Counted from the first letter of the stretch, positions 1 through 8,492 are shown. The stretch: 64,000 bases of DNA from UBA8199 sp964507045 (GCA_964507045.1 CAZDOO010000005.1:45197-109196), one strand, 5' to 3'. Made by a program: numbers and translations. The notes: generated by a model not told the origin, from the sequence alone.

Positions 1-79
1 GTCTGCTGCTCGAAGAATAGGAAAGTCTGGCTCATGGTGAAGTGCTGGCCCGGGTCGGCCCGGGCCAGCGGTGCGGAGG

Positions 80-601
80 CTAGGCGGAATAGAAGTAGCC
101 AAGCTCGCGCAAGCTTGAGAAACCGGGGTTGCCCATGATGACGTGGTCGAGCACTTCAATCTTGAGGAGCTGGCCAGCGCGGATGAGGTCGCGGGTGACC
201 TTGATGTCGGCTTCGCTCGGCGTGCTTTCGCCGCTCGGATGATTGTGCATGAGCACGAGGGCGGCGGCGGAGGTGATGACCGCGAGACGGAACACCGTCA
301 GGGGGTGAACTAGGATTGTGTCGTGCGTGCCGAAGCTAACAAGCTGGTGCCCCTTGACCCGGCGGCGGGTGTTGAGGAGCAACACCGTGAAGCATTCGCA
401 TTCCGGGTTGAAATACGGGTTGGCGGGCACGTGCAAGCGCCAGTAGTCGGCAGCCTTCTGCGGTGTGTCGCAAAGCTGCAAGGTCTCCGGCGTGGGGCAT
501 TCCTTAAGCGGGACAACCTTATACTCGTAGGGCTGCGCGTTGAACTTGAACGGCTTAACAAGCTCGTCCAGACCGGGAAGCGTAGGCGTGATGGCGTCCA
601 T
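80..601 (-). CDS. RadC-type JAB/MPN domain protein
   Basis: A 173-residue protein carrying the RadC-like JAB (JAMM) metalloprotease-fold domain in its C-terminal two thirds. The metal-site signature is complete: HNHPSG at residues 119-124, a downstream Asp in PSEAD (132), and an upstream acidic residue in the PECEC stretch (67-69). The start was set at the ATG preceded by GGAGG (606-610, minus strand) although the frame stays open further upstream; the upstream extension is Ser/Pro/Ala-rich and looks like shadow sequence. RadC-like JAB proteins of this short type, lacking the helix-hairpin-helix region of chromosomal RadC, are common on plasmids, prophages and islands; their biochemical role is unproven. 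It lies 13 bp downstream of the small protein at 615-1055, probably in one operon. Family assignment is confident, function is not. Confidence 0.85.
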   Translation of the reverse strand: MDAITPTLPGLDELVKPFKFNAQPYEYKVVPLKECPTPETLQLCDTPQKAADYWRLHVPANPYFNPECECFTVLLLNTRRRVKGHQLVSFGTHDTILVHPLTVFRLAVITSAAALVLMHNHPSGESTPSEADIKVTRDLIRAGQLLKIEVLDHVIMGNPGFSSLRELGYFYSA

Positions 602-614
602 ATATCCTCCGGGC

Positions 615-1055
615 TTAGGCGGCTTTGAGGTCTGCGGCGAACCGGCTGCCGTACTTCTGGCGGGGGTCCTGGCCGCTGCCTTCGGTGGCGAACTGGCCGC
701 ACGGGTGCTGCCAGCACTTGCGGGAGTTGTTCCAATGAAAGCCGAACTGGGAGAGCTGGCCGCGGATGGTCTCGGCGGGCTGCTCGGGGAAGGTGACCCA
801 AACCCACTTGCCGACAACCTCGGCCAGGTCGTAGGCGGCGGGCAACCACTGCCGGAGGAGGTCGAGAACCTTGTCGGTGGCCAGGGCGCGATTCTCCTCG
901 CGCTGCTTGTAATTCACATACGGAAGTATGCGGGGCTGCTGCGGAGCGGCGGCGGGTGCGGGCGGAGCCTGCGTAGTGGTGTTGGTGTTTCCGCTCAACT
1001 GCTCAGGACGGCTCAGGAGCCCTGATTCCGATTTCTTGTTTTGCTTGGTTTTCAT
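615..1055 (-). CDS. Small hypothetical mobile-element protein with a W-rich fold
   Basis: A 146-residue protein with no firm family name. Residues about 1-45 are polar and low complexity (Lys, Thr, Pro, Ala). The C-terminal part carries a pattern of the form 'WVWVTF ... FGFHWNNSRKCWQHP', which resembles a short domain seen in phage and plasmid proteins of the antirestriction or large-polyvalent-protein kind, where an aromatic beta-hairpin ends in W-x(n)-K-x-W. That resemblance is from memory and is weak. It directly precedes the JAB gene on the minus strand and is probably co-transcribed with it. No good ribosome-binding site precedes the ATG; the start sits at the edge of the inverted repeat at 1056-1248. 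Confidence 0.6.
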   Translation of the reverse strand: MKTKQNKKSESGLLSRPEQLSGNTNTTTQAPPAPAAAPQQPRILPYVNYKQREENRALATDKVLDLLRQWLPAAYDLAEVVGKWVWVTFPEQPAETIRGQLSQFGFHWNNSRKCWQHPCGQFATEGSGQDPRQKYGSRFAADLKAA

Positions 1056-1248
1056 GATGTTTTTTTTGTGCTCTGCTGCTCAGTCCGGTCTCTCGCCCTT
1101 CACCCATCAGAAGCCCGCTCAGCAGGGCGGCGCGTGGGAGGAATCTTCGGAGGGCACCACGCTCTGGCCCCCTGCGCTTAAGGCGGGCGGGTGAGGGCGA
1201 GAGACTGGGCTGAAGCAGGCAGAGGAGAGCACACAGCGAAAAAACATC
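1056..1248. repeat. MITE-like element with ~50 bp imperfect terminal inverted repeats
   Basis: The segment 1056-1105 and the reverse complement of 1189-1248 align with small gaps over about 50 bp. Both contain GATG followed by a T run, then GTGCTC, TGC..TCAG and TCTCTCGCCC..CACCC. The roughly 85 bp between the arms has no ORF of note. The element begins directly upstream of the ATG of the 615-1055 gene, so it probably holds or replaces that promoter. It could be a non-autonomous transposable element or a large transcribed hairpin. Confidence 0.6.
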
Positions 1249-3069
1249 TGAAAAACGCTGGAAGGCATTAGCGGACGGCCACCTGATCTAGCCGCCCAAC
1301 TGTGGCCGGCCGCAACCCGTGGGCGGCGGCCTGTCCCTGCCTTCCTTATTCCGCGCGCGCGTGACTGACTAAACCAGCGGAGTTCCGGGCTGGCGTGAGG
1401 GATGCAGGAGCGGCTGGCGCGAGCACTGCGTGGTTGGCGGGGGCGCAGGGTCAGGGCAGCCGGCCACAAGCAGTGATTCGTGACAGCCGCGACAGGGTCT
1501 CTGGCCACAAGACGGTGTTATCTTCAATGCACCGGGCCGCCGAAGGGCCGACTGGGTTGCGCCTGCGGCAGGAGGTCTTGCGATGAGGCGGCGGGGACCC
1601 GTGTGCCGAGGGTTCCCGCGCCAGCGGGATACGGCAACGGGGCGGCATTGCAGATAACAGCTCTTGTGGCTGGAGCCGGGAGCATCCCTCATGACAGCCC
1701 GGAACGAAGCGAATCGAGACTGGCGCGCGCGGTTCGTGATGGGTCGCGGGGGCCGCGGTGTCTCACTTCTGGTCGGGAGTGCGCAGCGCCGGGCCGTGTC
1801 TGGAGGGTGGAGGGCCAGCCGTCAGGCCCAGCGTGGAGCACGGACGGCCAGAGGTGAGACTAACGTTGGGGGCGGTAGTGAGTGCGGCCAGTTCTGCGGA
1901 GGCCCAGACGCGCAGGAACGAGCATCGTAGCCGGAGCAGAAGCTGGCCGCTCTCACGCCGCCGGGGGAAATGGCTTCGTGTCGTGGGGCGCGGGGTCGCG
2001 ATGCTCTGGCTTCTGGATGGGCAGGCTGAGGAGGGAGGGAGGAAGGACGAGTTGGCCTGACCAGCCAGAGGCCAGACTGGAGTCGGGGGACAGCGCATGT
2101 CCGGGCCGCAGCGGAGGCCAGCGAGCTTGTGAGCGTTTCCGTAGCCAGGTCGGGTGATGCGCTGGCCAGGGTCCTCGCCTGTCTCGGCGGTTTCCTGTAG
2201 CGGAAGGGAGTGGAATGGAGCAGTAGCCGGGCGCGACTGTCTTCCTGGTCTTGGGTCGCGTCCGGCGGCGGCGGAATGGAGCGACCTGGAGCGCAAGGAA
2301 AGCCGGCGAGTCAGGCGCCCTGGGAGGCCAGCCAAGTGCCGTGAGTTGGCGCGGTGGCTTGCCACGACCTAGCGAACTTGTGAGCGACGGGCGAGCGCAA
2401 CCCACGGCTCTTGGCGGCCGGGCGTTGGGGCTCGGCCTTCGCGTATCGCGAGGGCCGCTCTGTCCGCTCCAGGTGGAGGCGCGCGTTTGCTTTTGTGCGC
2501 CGGAAGCGGAGCGGCTGACGTTGGCCTGGCGGCGCGTTAGCGCGCCGTAGCGGAGCGACAGCGGAGCGTTCCAACTATTGGGTCTTCGAGCGAAGCGAGC
2601 TGATGTTGACGTTGCCCGCGTAAATGGGGGAGGGGGGCCGCGTAGGCGCGCTGAGCGGGGCGGAGCGTGCCCCCCTCCCCCCTCCAGGGCAAAGGGGATT
2701 ACTGACTTTTAGGGGGGAGGGGGGTGTTAGCGGAGCCTGCCCCGGCGAGTCATCGAGGCCGGGGCACCCGAAGGGCCGCAAGCGCCGGAGCGGGTGGAGC
2801 GCAGGAACGGATGCAAAGGGTTGGACGCGGGTGAGGCGTGCGATGAGGGACTGCCTGGAGCGAAGTGGCAGGGCGGAGCCCGAACGAAGGGCTTTGGGGC
2901 GTTCTTGGTTGTGAGCTTGGTGCCTGTGGAGAGCGAACTGGTGGATCGTCAAGCGTCGGTGAGCTGACTTTACTGGTAATGGGCTTTACGGAGGAACTGG
3001 GAGGGCATAAGATGTTCGGATATTGGTTTGTGGGCGTCATCACGCGTGAACACAGGCACAAAGGCGAGT
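1249..3069. other. 1.8 kb gene-poor, G-skewed tract
   Basis: No convincing gene on either strand. The many short ORFs overlap one another in several frames, are rich in Arg/Pro/Ser/Gly, and show no domain. The plus strand is visibly G-rich with recurring words such as GCGGAGCG, GGAGCG and 'gcga(g/a)cttgtgagcg' (near 2122 and 2371). Short hairpins occur, for example CGGCGCG-TTAG-CGCGCCG at 2530-2547. It may be decayed DNA, a regulatory or packaging region of the mobile element, or a long structured RNA; the sequence alone does not decide. Confidence 0.5.
2626..2724. repeat. G-run / C-run inverted repeat, possible G-quadruplex site
   Basis: GGGGGAGGGGGGC at 2626-2638 is matched by its exact reverse complement at 2669-2681, separated by a 30 nt loop. 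A further near-copy of the G-run lies at 2712-2724. The G-runs could form quadruplex structures on the plus strand, or compete for pairing with the single C-run. Confidence 0.6.
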
Positions 3070-4227
3070 ATGCATAAATGGAAATTCAACAATTGGAGGA
3101 TCTCACAGCAGATGGGCTTGGTGGCACTGGCTGCCGCTGGTTGCCTGTTGGTGGGCCATAGTACTCATGGGCAGCTTCCTGTAATCGCTTCGTTCAGTCA
3201 AAACGGTGAGCTCGTGTGTACTAACCTTGCGCCTGGCACCGGAGCCACAGTGGAGTGGGCGCCGTCGCTTGCAGGTCCCTGGACGAATAGCTGGGCAGGC
3301 CTTGAATCAATCGCAGCCGACGCCCAGGGCAGCATCCGGGTCTCCGTCCCGATGTTCTATCGGGTGCGGGCCGGCACCCCTTCGGGCATGATGGTGCTCA
3401 TTCCGGGCGGCTCTTTTGTGATGGGTGATACTTTCGGAGAAGGGGACGCCGATGAAATCCCAACGCATGGCGTCCAGGTAAGCGGATGCTACATGGACAA
3501 GTACGAGGTGACCAAGGGTCTCTGGGAAGCGGTGAAAGAATGGGCCGACACCAATGGCTACGCGTTCGACCATCCTGGCTCTGCCAAAGCGGCCGGACAT
3601 CCCGCACACTCGATGAGCTGGTATGACGCGGTAAAATGGTGCAATGCCCGCTCGCAGATGGAGAGCCTTTCACCCTGTTATTATACCGATGCAGGTCTGA
3701 CGATGGTCTATCGCAACGGTCAGGTGGCGCCTTTCGTCAAGTGGAACGGCAATGGTTACCGGCTGCCCACCGAAGCAGAATGGGAAAAGGCGGCGCGGGG
3801 AGGTGCAGAGGGCCGGCGGTTCGCCTGGTGGGATACCGATACGATTACTCATGGCCGAGCGAACTATTACAGCGATACTGGCTATGCATATGATGTCAGT
3901 CCTACTCGGGGCTATCACCCGGATTACAAGACTGGTGACAGCCCTCACACCAGTCCGGTATGGGTCTTTGCTCCAAACGCCTTTGGGCTCTGCGACATGG
4001 CCGGCAATGTTGGAGAGTGGTGCTGGGATTGGCACGATCCAAACTGGTATACTAACCCAGCGGCGGTGGAGCTCGATACGACCGGCCCATCAACGGGAAC
4101 CCATCGCATCCGGAGGGGCGGGGGCTGGGACAACTATGCAAGCGGTATCCGTTGCGCGAGCCGGGAGCATGACGCACCGACGGAGGTAAGTTTCGTAGTC
4201 GGGTTCCGCTGTGTGCGCCGACTTTGA
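3070..4227 (+). CDS. Secreted SUMF1/FGE-sulfatase-fold protein (lacks one FGE catalytic Cys)
   Basis: A 385-residue protein with an N-terminal hydrophobic signal segment (residues about 15-34), a short beta-rich linker, then a full SUMF1-type (formylglycine-generating-enzyme fold, C-type-lectin-like) domain starting near 'GMMVLIPGGSFVMGD'. Typical landmarks are present: YEVTKGLWE, MSWYDAVKWCN, YRLPTEAEWEKAARGG, DMAGNVGEWCWD, and a terminal RRGGGWDN..GIRCASR..VGFRCVR. True FGE uses two cysteines (CxxxxC); here only the second (in IRCASR) is present and the first position is Ala, so sulfatase activation is unlikely. Start chosen at the ATG after AAGGCGAG, before the signal segment. It lies alone between two gene-poor tracts, upstream of phage head genes. 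A secreted binding protein or a cargo gene of the element is plausible. Confidence 0.85.
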   Translation: MHKWKFNNWRISQQMGLVALAAAGCLLVGHSTHGQLPVIASFSQNGELVCTNLAPGTGATVEWAPSLAGPWTNSWAGLESIAADAQGSIRVSVPMFYRVRAGTPSGMMVLIPGGSFVMGDTFGEGDADEIPTHGVQVSGCYMDKYEVTKGLWEAVKEWADTNGYAFDHPGSAKAAGHPAHSMSWYDAVKWCNARSQMESLSPCYYTDAGLTMVYRNGQVAPFVKWNGNGYRLPTEAEWEKAARGGAEGRRFAWWDTDTITHGRANYYSDTGYAYDVSPTRGYHPDYKTGDSPHTSPVWVFAPNAFGLCDMAGNVGEWCWDWHDPNWYTNPAAVELDTTGPSTGTHRIRRGGGWDNYASGIRCASREHDAPTEVSFVVGFRCVRRL

Positions 4228-4480
4228 CGGCGCGAAGCTGCGTGCCTCCGAAGGCAGGCCAAGGCTCAGTGGCGGGTGGGCGGCCGCAGCCAGCCGCTGA
4301 GAAATAGCCACCGCCAGACCAACGGCTGCCACCACGGGAGACGGGGACGGAACTTAGGAGGACAACCGGCCGCCCGCCACCACTGCACCGGCAACGAAAC
4401 GCGCTGGAAATAGAACCCAGCGACCCGACACTGAAAACGCTGCCAACGAACGCCGACCAGGAGATGCCAACGCCTAGCGG

Positions 4481-4546
4481 CCCAGCCACTCTGTAGATGC
4501 TCTCTCACACCTTTTTCTTTGAGAGAGCATCTACAGAGTGGCTGGG
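4481..4546. repeat. Perfect 27 bp inverted repeat (hairpin)
   Basis: Positions 4481-4507 and 4520-4546 are exact reverse complements of each other, with a 12 nt pyrimidine-rich loop (4508-4519). The right arm is not followed by a T run, so it is not a standard intrinsic terminator on the plus strand. Perfect conservation of both arms implies recent origin or selection; cruciform site, transposon end or RNA hairpin are all possible. Confidence 0.8.
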
Positions 4547-4933
4547 ACGCGGGCAGTGCTGGAGGACGTAGGATTACGCAAGACGCCCGACAGCCCGAAG
4601 GAGTCGTTTATCTAACTTTGTTTTTTCCGAAGCGGAGTGGCAGGGCGCATTCCAATGGTTGCAGCAGGCGTGCCAGCCCGTGGGGTTAAAGGGGGGCTGG
4701 CGCGACTGCTGCATCGTGGTTGCGCCCGAACGTAGCGGCTCTGGGGGCGCTGGAATTGGTGAGGGCGTTGGTTTCGCGGCGGGCGGTCGTGGTCGCGAAG
4801 CGGTGGGACGTTGGCTCGCGCTGCGACATCCGAATTGCCCAGGGCGAGCAGCCAGCGTGACAGGCGGGAGGGTGGAGGGGCGACTGGCGCGCTGGCTGCG
4901 GTCGGCGTGGTTGGTGGTTGTGGGTTGGGTGAG

Positions 4934-4988
4934 CCGCTGCCTCCGCCACTCCCCGTTGCGAAGCACAGGGGAGTGGAGGAGGCAGCGG
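4934..4988. repeat. 21 bp inverted repeat with one mismatch
   Basis: Arms 4934-4954 and 4968-4988 pair with a single mismatch around a 13 nt loop. It lies about 100 bp upstream of the portal gene and is not followed by a T run. It may act as a transcriptional or RNA-processing element at the start of the phage head operon. Confidence 0.7.
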
Positions 4989-5087
4989 TGACCGTGCGCT
5001 GGTGCGTGGAGTGTGCGATGGGAAATCTGTCAAACTGTTTCTTCGTGGAAAAAATACGCGGGGCGGTGATGGGCGGGATGTGAGCGC

Positions 5088-6674
5088 ATGAGTATGCGTG
5101 AGGCGAGCGGGGCGTCGCGGCGGGGTGGCAAAAACCGATGCTATGGTGGGTTCGTGCCAGTCACTAGCACACACTTGGATTATGATACCGCGCTGCCTGG
5201 CTGGATCAGGGCGCGTGATCTGCTCGCCGGCGAGGACGCCGTGAAGGCGGCGGGCGAGAAGTATCTGCCTCGGCTGGAGTCGCAGTCGGATGCGGAGTAC
5301 GAAGCCTACAAGGCGCGGGCGTGCTTCTTCAACGCGACGCGGCGCGCCGCTGATGCGTTTGTGGGCCTGGTGTTTCGGAAGGCGCCGTTTGTGCGGATCC
5401 CGGAAGCGGTGAGCGGCATCGGCGCGGCGATGGCTGGCTTCGCGAATGATGCCGACATGCTGGGAACGTCGCTGTTTGGCTACGCGAAGAACATCGTGCA
5501 AGAGGTTGTGGCGGCTGGACGCGCCGGGACGCTGGTGGATTGGGAAGGGGATTTCGAGAAACGAGCCTACACGACGGCGTATCGGGCGGAGGACATCATC
5601 AACTGGCGGGTGGAGCGCGTGAATGGGCGCAACGTGCCTACGCTGATCGTGCTGCGGGAGTTCGTTTCGCCTGCTGATTACGGGCCGGAGGGCGATGAGT
5701 TCTCCAGCGGGCTGGTGGAGCAGCTCCGGGTGCTGCGCCTGGTAGCGGCGGAGCCTGCGGCGGACGGCGCGACGGCGCACGAGTATCGCGTGGAGGTTTG
5801 GCGGCAGGAGGAGACGACGGTTGGTCGCGGCAGTGGGAAGAAGAAGGAAGTGAAGTGGGTGGTGTTCGATTCGCGTGTGCCGCTGCGGTTGGGCAAGCCG
5901 CTGCCGCTGATTCCCTTTGTGTTTCATGGCGCGCGGCACTCGCTGCCCGAGGTGGGCGTGATGCCGCTGAGCGATTTGATCCTGCTGAACCTGGACCATT
6001 ACCGGCTGGACGCGGACTTCAAGCATGGGCTGCACTACACGGCCTTGCCCACGGCTTGGGTGGCGGGTTTCGACAAGACGGCGACGCTGACGATCGGCTC
6101 GCGAGCTGCCTGGGTGAGCGAGAACGAGAAGGCAACGGCTGGGTTCCTGGAGTTCTCAGGCGATGGGTTGGGGACATTCGAGCGGGCGCTGGATCGGGAC
6201 GAGCGGGAAATGGCTGTCCTGGGCACGCAGGTGTTGGAGAACCAGATTCGGGTGGCGGAGACGGCGACGGCGATCATGCTGCGCCAAGCCGGCGAGAACT
6301 CGGTGCTGGCGACCATCGCGACCAGTGTGAGCGAGTCGCTGACGCAGGTGATGCGGTGGGTTTATTGGTGGAACTCGACGGAGGCCATTCCTGAGATGGT
6401 GACTGATGCGCAGGCGCTGATTGAGCTGAATACGGACTTTGGGGTGACCGGGATGCAGAGCGGCGAACTGGCGGCCGTGGTGCAGGCTTGGAAGGACGCC
6501 GCGATTTCCCAGGACTCGATGCTGGAGTTGTTCCGCAAGCGGGAAATCCTGCCTGAAGGCCGGTCGAATGCAGATGAAATTGCGCTCATCTCGGGCGCGA
6601 AGAATGCGAGCGGCGCGGGTGCGGGCATGGGCCAGGAGGGAGCCACGCCGCCGTTGACGAAAAGCACTAAGTAA
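5088..6674 (+). CDS. Phage portal protein, DUF4055 family
   Basis: A 528-residue protein matching the DUF4055 group of phage portal proteins, which form the dodecameric DNA-entry ring at one capsid vertex. The N-terminus has the typical 'LPGWIRARDLLAGEDAVKAAGEKYLPRLESQSDAEYEAYKAR'-like start (shown in two parts here: the PGW..RDLL..G motif, then the LPR..Q.D.EY..Y..R motif), with RAADAFVGLVFRK at about residues 86-98. The middle contains 'LPLIPFVFHG' and 'LNLDHYRLDADFKHGLHYTALPTAW', again characteristic. Length is usual for the family. A GTG at 5154 is an alternative start that would remove a basic 22-residue leader. It heads a tight plus-strand operon with the scaffold-like and capsid genes; no terminase gene precedes it. 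Confidence 0.85.
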   Translation: MSMREASGASRRGGKNRCYGGFVPVTSTHLDYDTALPGWIRARDLLAGEDAVKAAGEKYLPRLESQSDAEYEAYKARACFFNATRRAADAFVGLVFRKAPFVRIPEAVSGIGAAMAGFANDADMLGTSLFGYAKNIVQEVVAAGRAGTLVDWEGDFEKRAYTTAYRAEDIINWRVERVNGRNVPTLIVLREFVSPADYGPEGDEFSSGLVEQLRVLRLVAAEPAADGATAHEYRVEVWRQEETTVGRGSGKKKEVKWVVFDSRVPLRLGKPLPLIPFVFHGARHSLPEVGVMPLSDLILLNLDHYRLDADFKHGLHYTALPTAWVAGFDKTATLTIGSRAAWVSENEKATAGFLEFSGDGLGTFERALDRDEREMAVLGTQVLENQIRVAETATAIMLRQAGENSVLATIATSVSESLTQVMRWVYWWNSTEAIPEMVTDAQALIELNTDFGVTGMQSGELAAVVQAWKDAAISQDSMLELFRKREILPEGRSNADEIALISGAKNASGAGAGMGQEGATPPLTKSTK

Positions 6675-6680
6675 GGACCT

Positions 6681-7448
6681 ATGCCACTGAAGCTCAAATA
6701 CGGTTCGTTGAAGGAAATTCCGGCTGAGGACGTGCGGCTCTATGTGGAGCGCGAGGGCGCATGGCATTTGGACGCGGACACGAAAGAGGACAAGGCGAAG
6801 CTGGCCGAGTTCCGCGACAACAACATCGCGCTGCAGAAGCAGCTTGCGGAGTTGCAGGCGAAGTTTGAGGGCATTGATCCTGAGGCGGTGCGGAAGCTGG
6901 CCGAGGAGAAGGCGCGACTCGAAGAGGAGCAGAAGCTCAAGGGTGGTGAGTTTCAATCCGTGCTTGATGCACGCCTGAAGGCGGAGCGTTCCGAGGCAGA
7001 GAAGCGGCTTGGCGCGGTGACCAAGGAACGGGACACGCTCAACGCCCGGCTGGCCACGATCCAGATTGACCAGGGGATTGTGGCGGCGGCGACGAAGCGC
7101 GGCCTGCGGGCTACGGCGATCCCGGACATCACGGCGAGGGCGCGAGCGGTGTTTCGCCTGGTGGATGGCGCGCCTCGGGCCTTCGAGGCGGACGGCCAGA
7201 CTGTGCGCCTGGGCAAGGATGGCACGTCGCCGATGAATTTGGAGGAGTGGATCGAGGCGCAAGTTTCGGATGCTCCTCATTTGTTTGAAGCGAATGCGGG
7301 CAGCGGTGCTGCCGGCAACGGCTCCGGTGGGGTCGGCAATCGGACTGGGACGAACCCGTTTCGGAAGGAAACGTGGAATCTGACGGCCCAGATGAAGCTA
7401 CTTAAAACCGACCCGGCGCTGGCCGCTCGTATGAAGGCGTCTGCGTGA
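6681..7448 (+). CDS. Phage scaffolding-like protein (coiled coil)
   Basis: A 255-residue protein placed between portal and major capsid genes, the standard slot for a head scaffold. Residues about 35-135 are highly charged and helical (LAEFRDNNIALQKQLAELQ..., KARLEEEQKLKGGEFQSVLDARLKAERSEAEKRL) and should form a coiled coil. The C-terminal part is Gly/Asn-rich ending in NPFRKETWNLTAQMKLLKTDPALAARM, a tail seen in phage proteins of this position (DUF6651-like, from memory). It would nucleate procapsid assembly and then leave or be degraded. AAGGA precedes the ATG. Starts 6 bp after the portal gene. Confidence 0.7.
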   Translation: MPLKLKYGSLKEIPAEDVRLYVEREGAWHLDADTKEDKAKLAEFRDNNIALQKQLAELQAKFEGIDPEAVRKLAEEKARLEEEQKLKGGEFQSVLDARLKAERSEAEKRLGAVTKERDTLNARLATIQIDQGIVAAATKRGLRATAIPDITARARAVFRLVDGAPRAFEADGQTVRLGKDGTSPMNLEEWIEAQVSDAPHLFEANAGSGAAGNGSGGVGNRTGTNPFRKETWNLTAQMKLLKTDPALAARMKASA

Positions 7449-7471
7449 TGGGTCAGAAAGGACTTTAGTTT

Positions 7472-8482
7472 ATGGCCAAAACACAATTGGCAGACATCAT
7501 CGTTCCGGCTCAATTCGCTCCTTACGTCCTGCAACGGACGGCGGAGAAGTCGGATTTGTTTCAATCCGGCATTGTCGTGCGCACGCCCGACTATGACGAA
7601 CGGGCCAACTCGGGCGGCAACCAGGTGGATATGCCGCACTGGAATGACCTGACAGGCGACCGGGAGCCGCTGAGCGACTCGGCGGCGCTGACGCCGGCCA
7701 AGGTGACGGCGGACCGGGACATTGCGCGCATCCAGAATGATGGGAAGGCGTGGTCGTGGAACCACCTGGCAACGGCGGTGTCGGGCAGCGATCCGGCGCA
7801 GGCGCTGGCGAACTTCCTGAGCGACTACTGGAACCGGCAGAACCAGAAGCTGCTGGTGTCGTCGCTGAAAGGGATGTTTGCGGCGGCGTCGATGTCCGGC
7901 AATCTGCTGGCGATCCACTCGGAGAGCGTCGCCGGTCAGAGCAGCAATACCCGGCTGAACGGCGCGACCTTCGTGGATGCGACGCAGAAGCTGGGCGATC
8001 GCGGCGATCAGCTCGTGGCGGTGGGGATGCACTCGGCAGTCGAGGCGGCGCTGCGGAAGCTGGACCTGATTGACTTCGTCCCGGACAGCGAGGGCAAGGC
8101 GCAGATTCGGACCTTCCAGGGGCGGCGGGTCATCGTGGATGACGGTTGTCCGTCGCGAGCGGGCTCGACTGACGGGACGGTTTACACGAGCTACCTGTTT
8201 GGCGACGGCGCTTTCGGGGCTGGCTACGCGGACCTGAACGGCGCGCCGGTGGAGGGAGGCTGGGGCACTGAGGGCTTTGAGATGGGGCGCGATATCCTGA
8301 ACAGCGACACGATCATGGTAAACCGGCGGCGGTTCATCCTGCATCCGCGTGGGGTGAAGTTCACCAGCGCGAGCGTGGCCGGAGCGAATCCGACCAACGC
8401 TGAGCTGGAGACGGCCGCGAACTGGGTGCGTGTCTGGGAGAACAAGAACGTCCGCGTCGTGGCTGTGACGCATAACATCTGA
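7472..8482 (+). CDS. Phage major capsid (coat) protein
   Basis: A 336-residue protein typical of major coat proteins in DUF4055-portal phages: N-terminal MAKTQLADIIVPAQFAPYVLQRTAEKS-type start (given by its beginning MAKTQLADIIVP), 'GGNQVDMPHWNDLTGD', then 'WSWNHLATAVSG.DP..ALANFLSDYWNRQNQKLL', and a C-terminal beta-rich region with 'MVNRRRFILHPRGVKF' and 'NVRVVAVTHNI'. An HK97-like fold is expected for this group by family knowledge. It follows the scaffold-like gene by 23 bp. Confidence 0.85.
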   Translation: MAKTQLADIIVPAQFAPYVLQRTAEKSDLFQSGIVVRTPDYDERANSGGNQVDMPHWNDLTGDREPLSDSAALTPAKVTADRDIARIQNDGKAWSWNHLATAVSGSDPAQALANFLSDYWNRQNQKLLVSSLKGMFAAASMSGNLLAIHSESVAGQSSNTRLNGATFVDATQKLGDRGDQLVAVGMHSAVEAALRKLDLIDFVPDSEGKAQIRTFQGRRVIVDDGCPSRAGSTDGTVYTSYLFGDGAFGAGYADLNGAPVEGGWGTEGFEMGRDILNSDTIMVNRRRFILHPRGVKFTSASVAGANPTNAELETAANWVRVWENKNVRVVAVTHNI

Positions 8483-8492
8483 GGAGGCTTGT

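Larger units (their letters stand above)
4228..5087. other. 860 bp gene-poor tract between the SUMF1 gene and the phage portal gene
   Basis: No supported gene. The tract starts with a small hairpin at the end of the SUMF1 gene (GCGCCG at 4215-4220 pairing with CGGCGC at 4228-4233) and includes two strong inverted repeats at 4481-4546 and 4934-4988. The second half is G-rich on the plus strand, like 1249-3069. Confidence 0.5.

Noticed and set aside
1119..2574. Several 80-200 codon ORFs on both strands
   Set aside because: They overlap each other in many frames, have Arg/Pro/Ser-rich composition and no domain; typical shadows of high-GC noncoding DNA.
3070..4227. Complete diversity-generating retroelement around the SUMF1-like gene
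   Set aside because: No template repeat resembling 4100-4230 and no reverse transcriptase is found on either strand of the window; variable codons are not of the NNC type expected from adenine mutagenesis.
3070..4227. Genuine sulfatase-activating enzyme
   Set aside because: Only one of the two catalytic Cys positions is Cys, and no sulfatase gene with the CxPxR motif is in the window.
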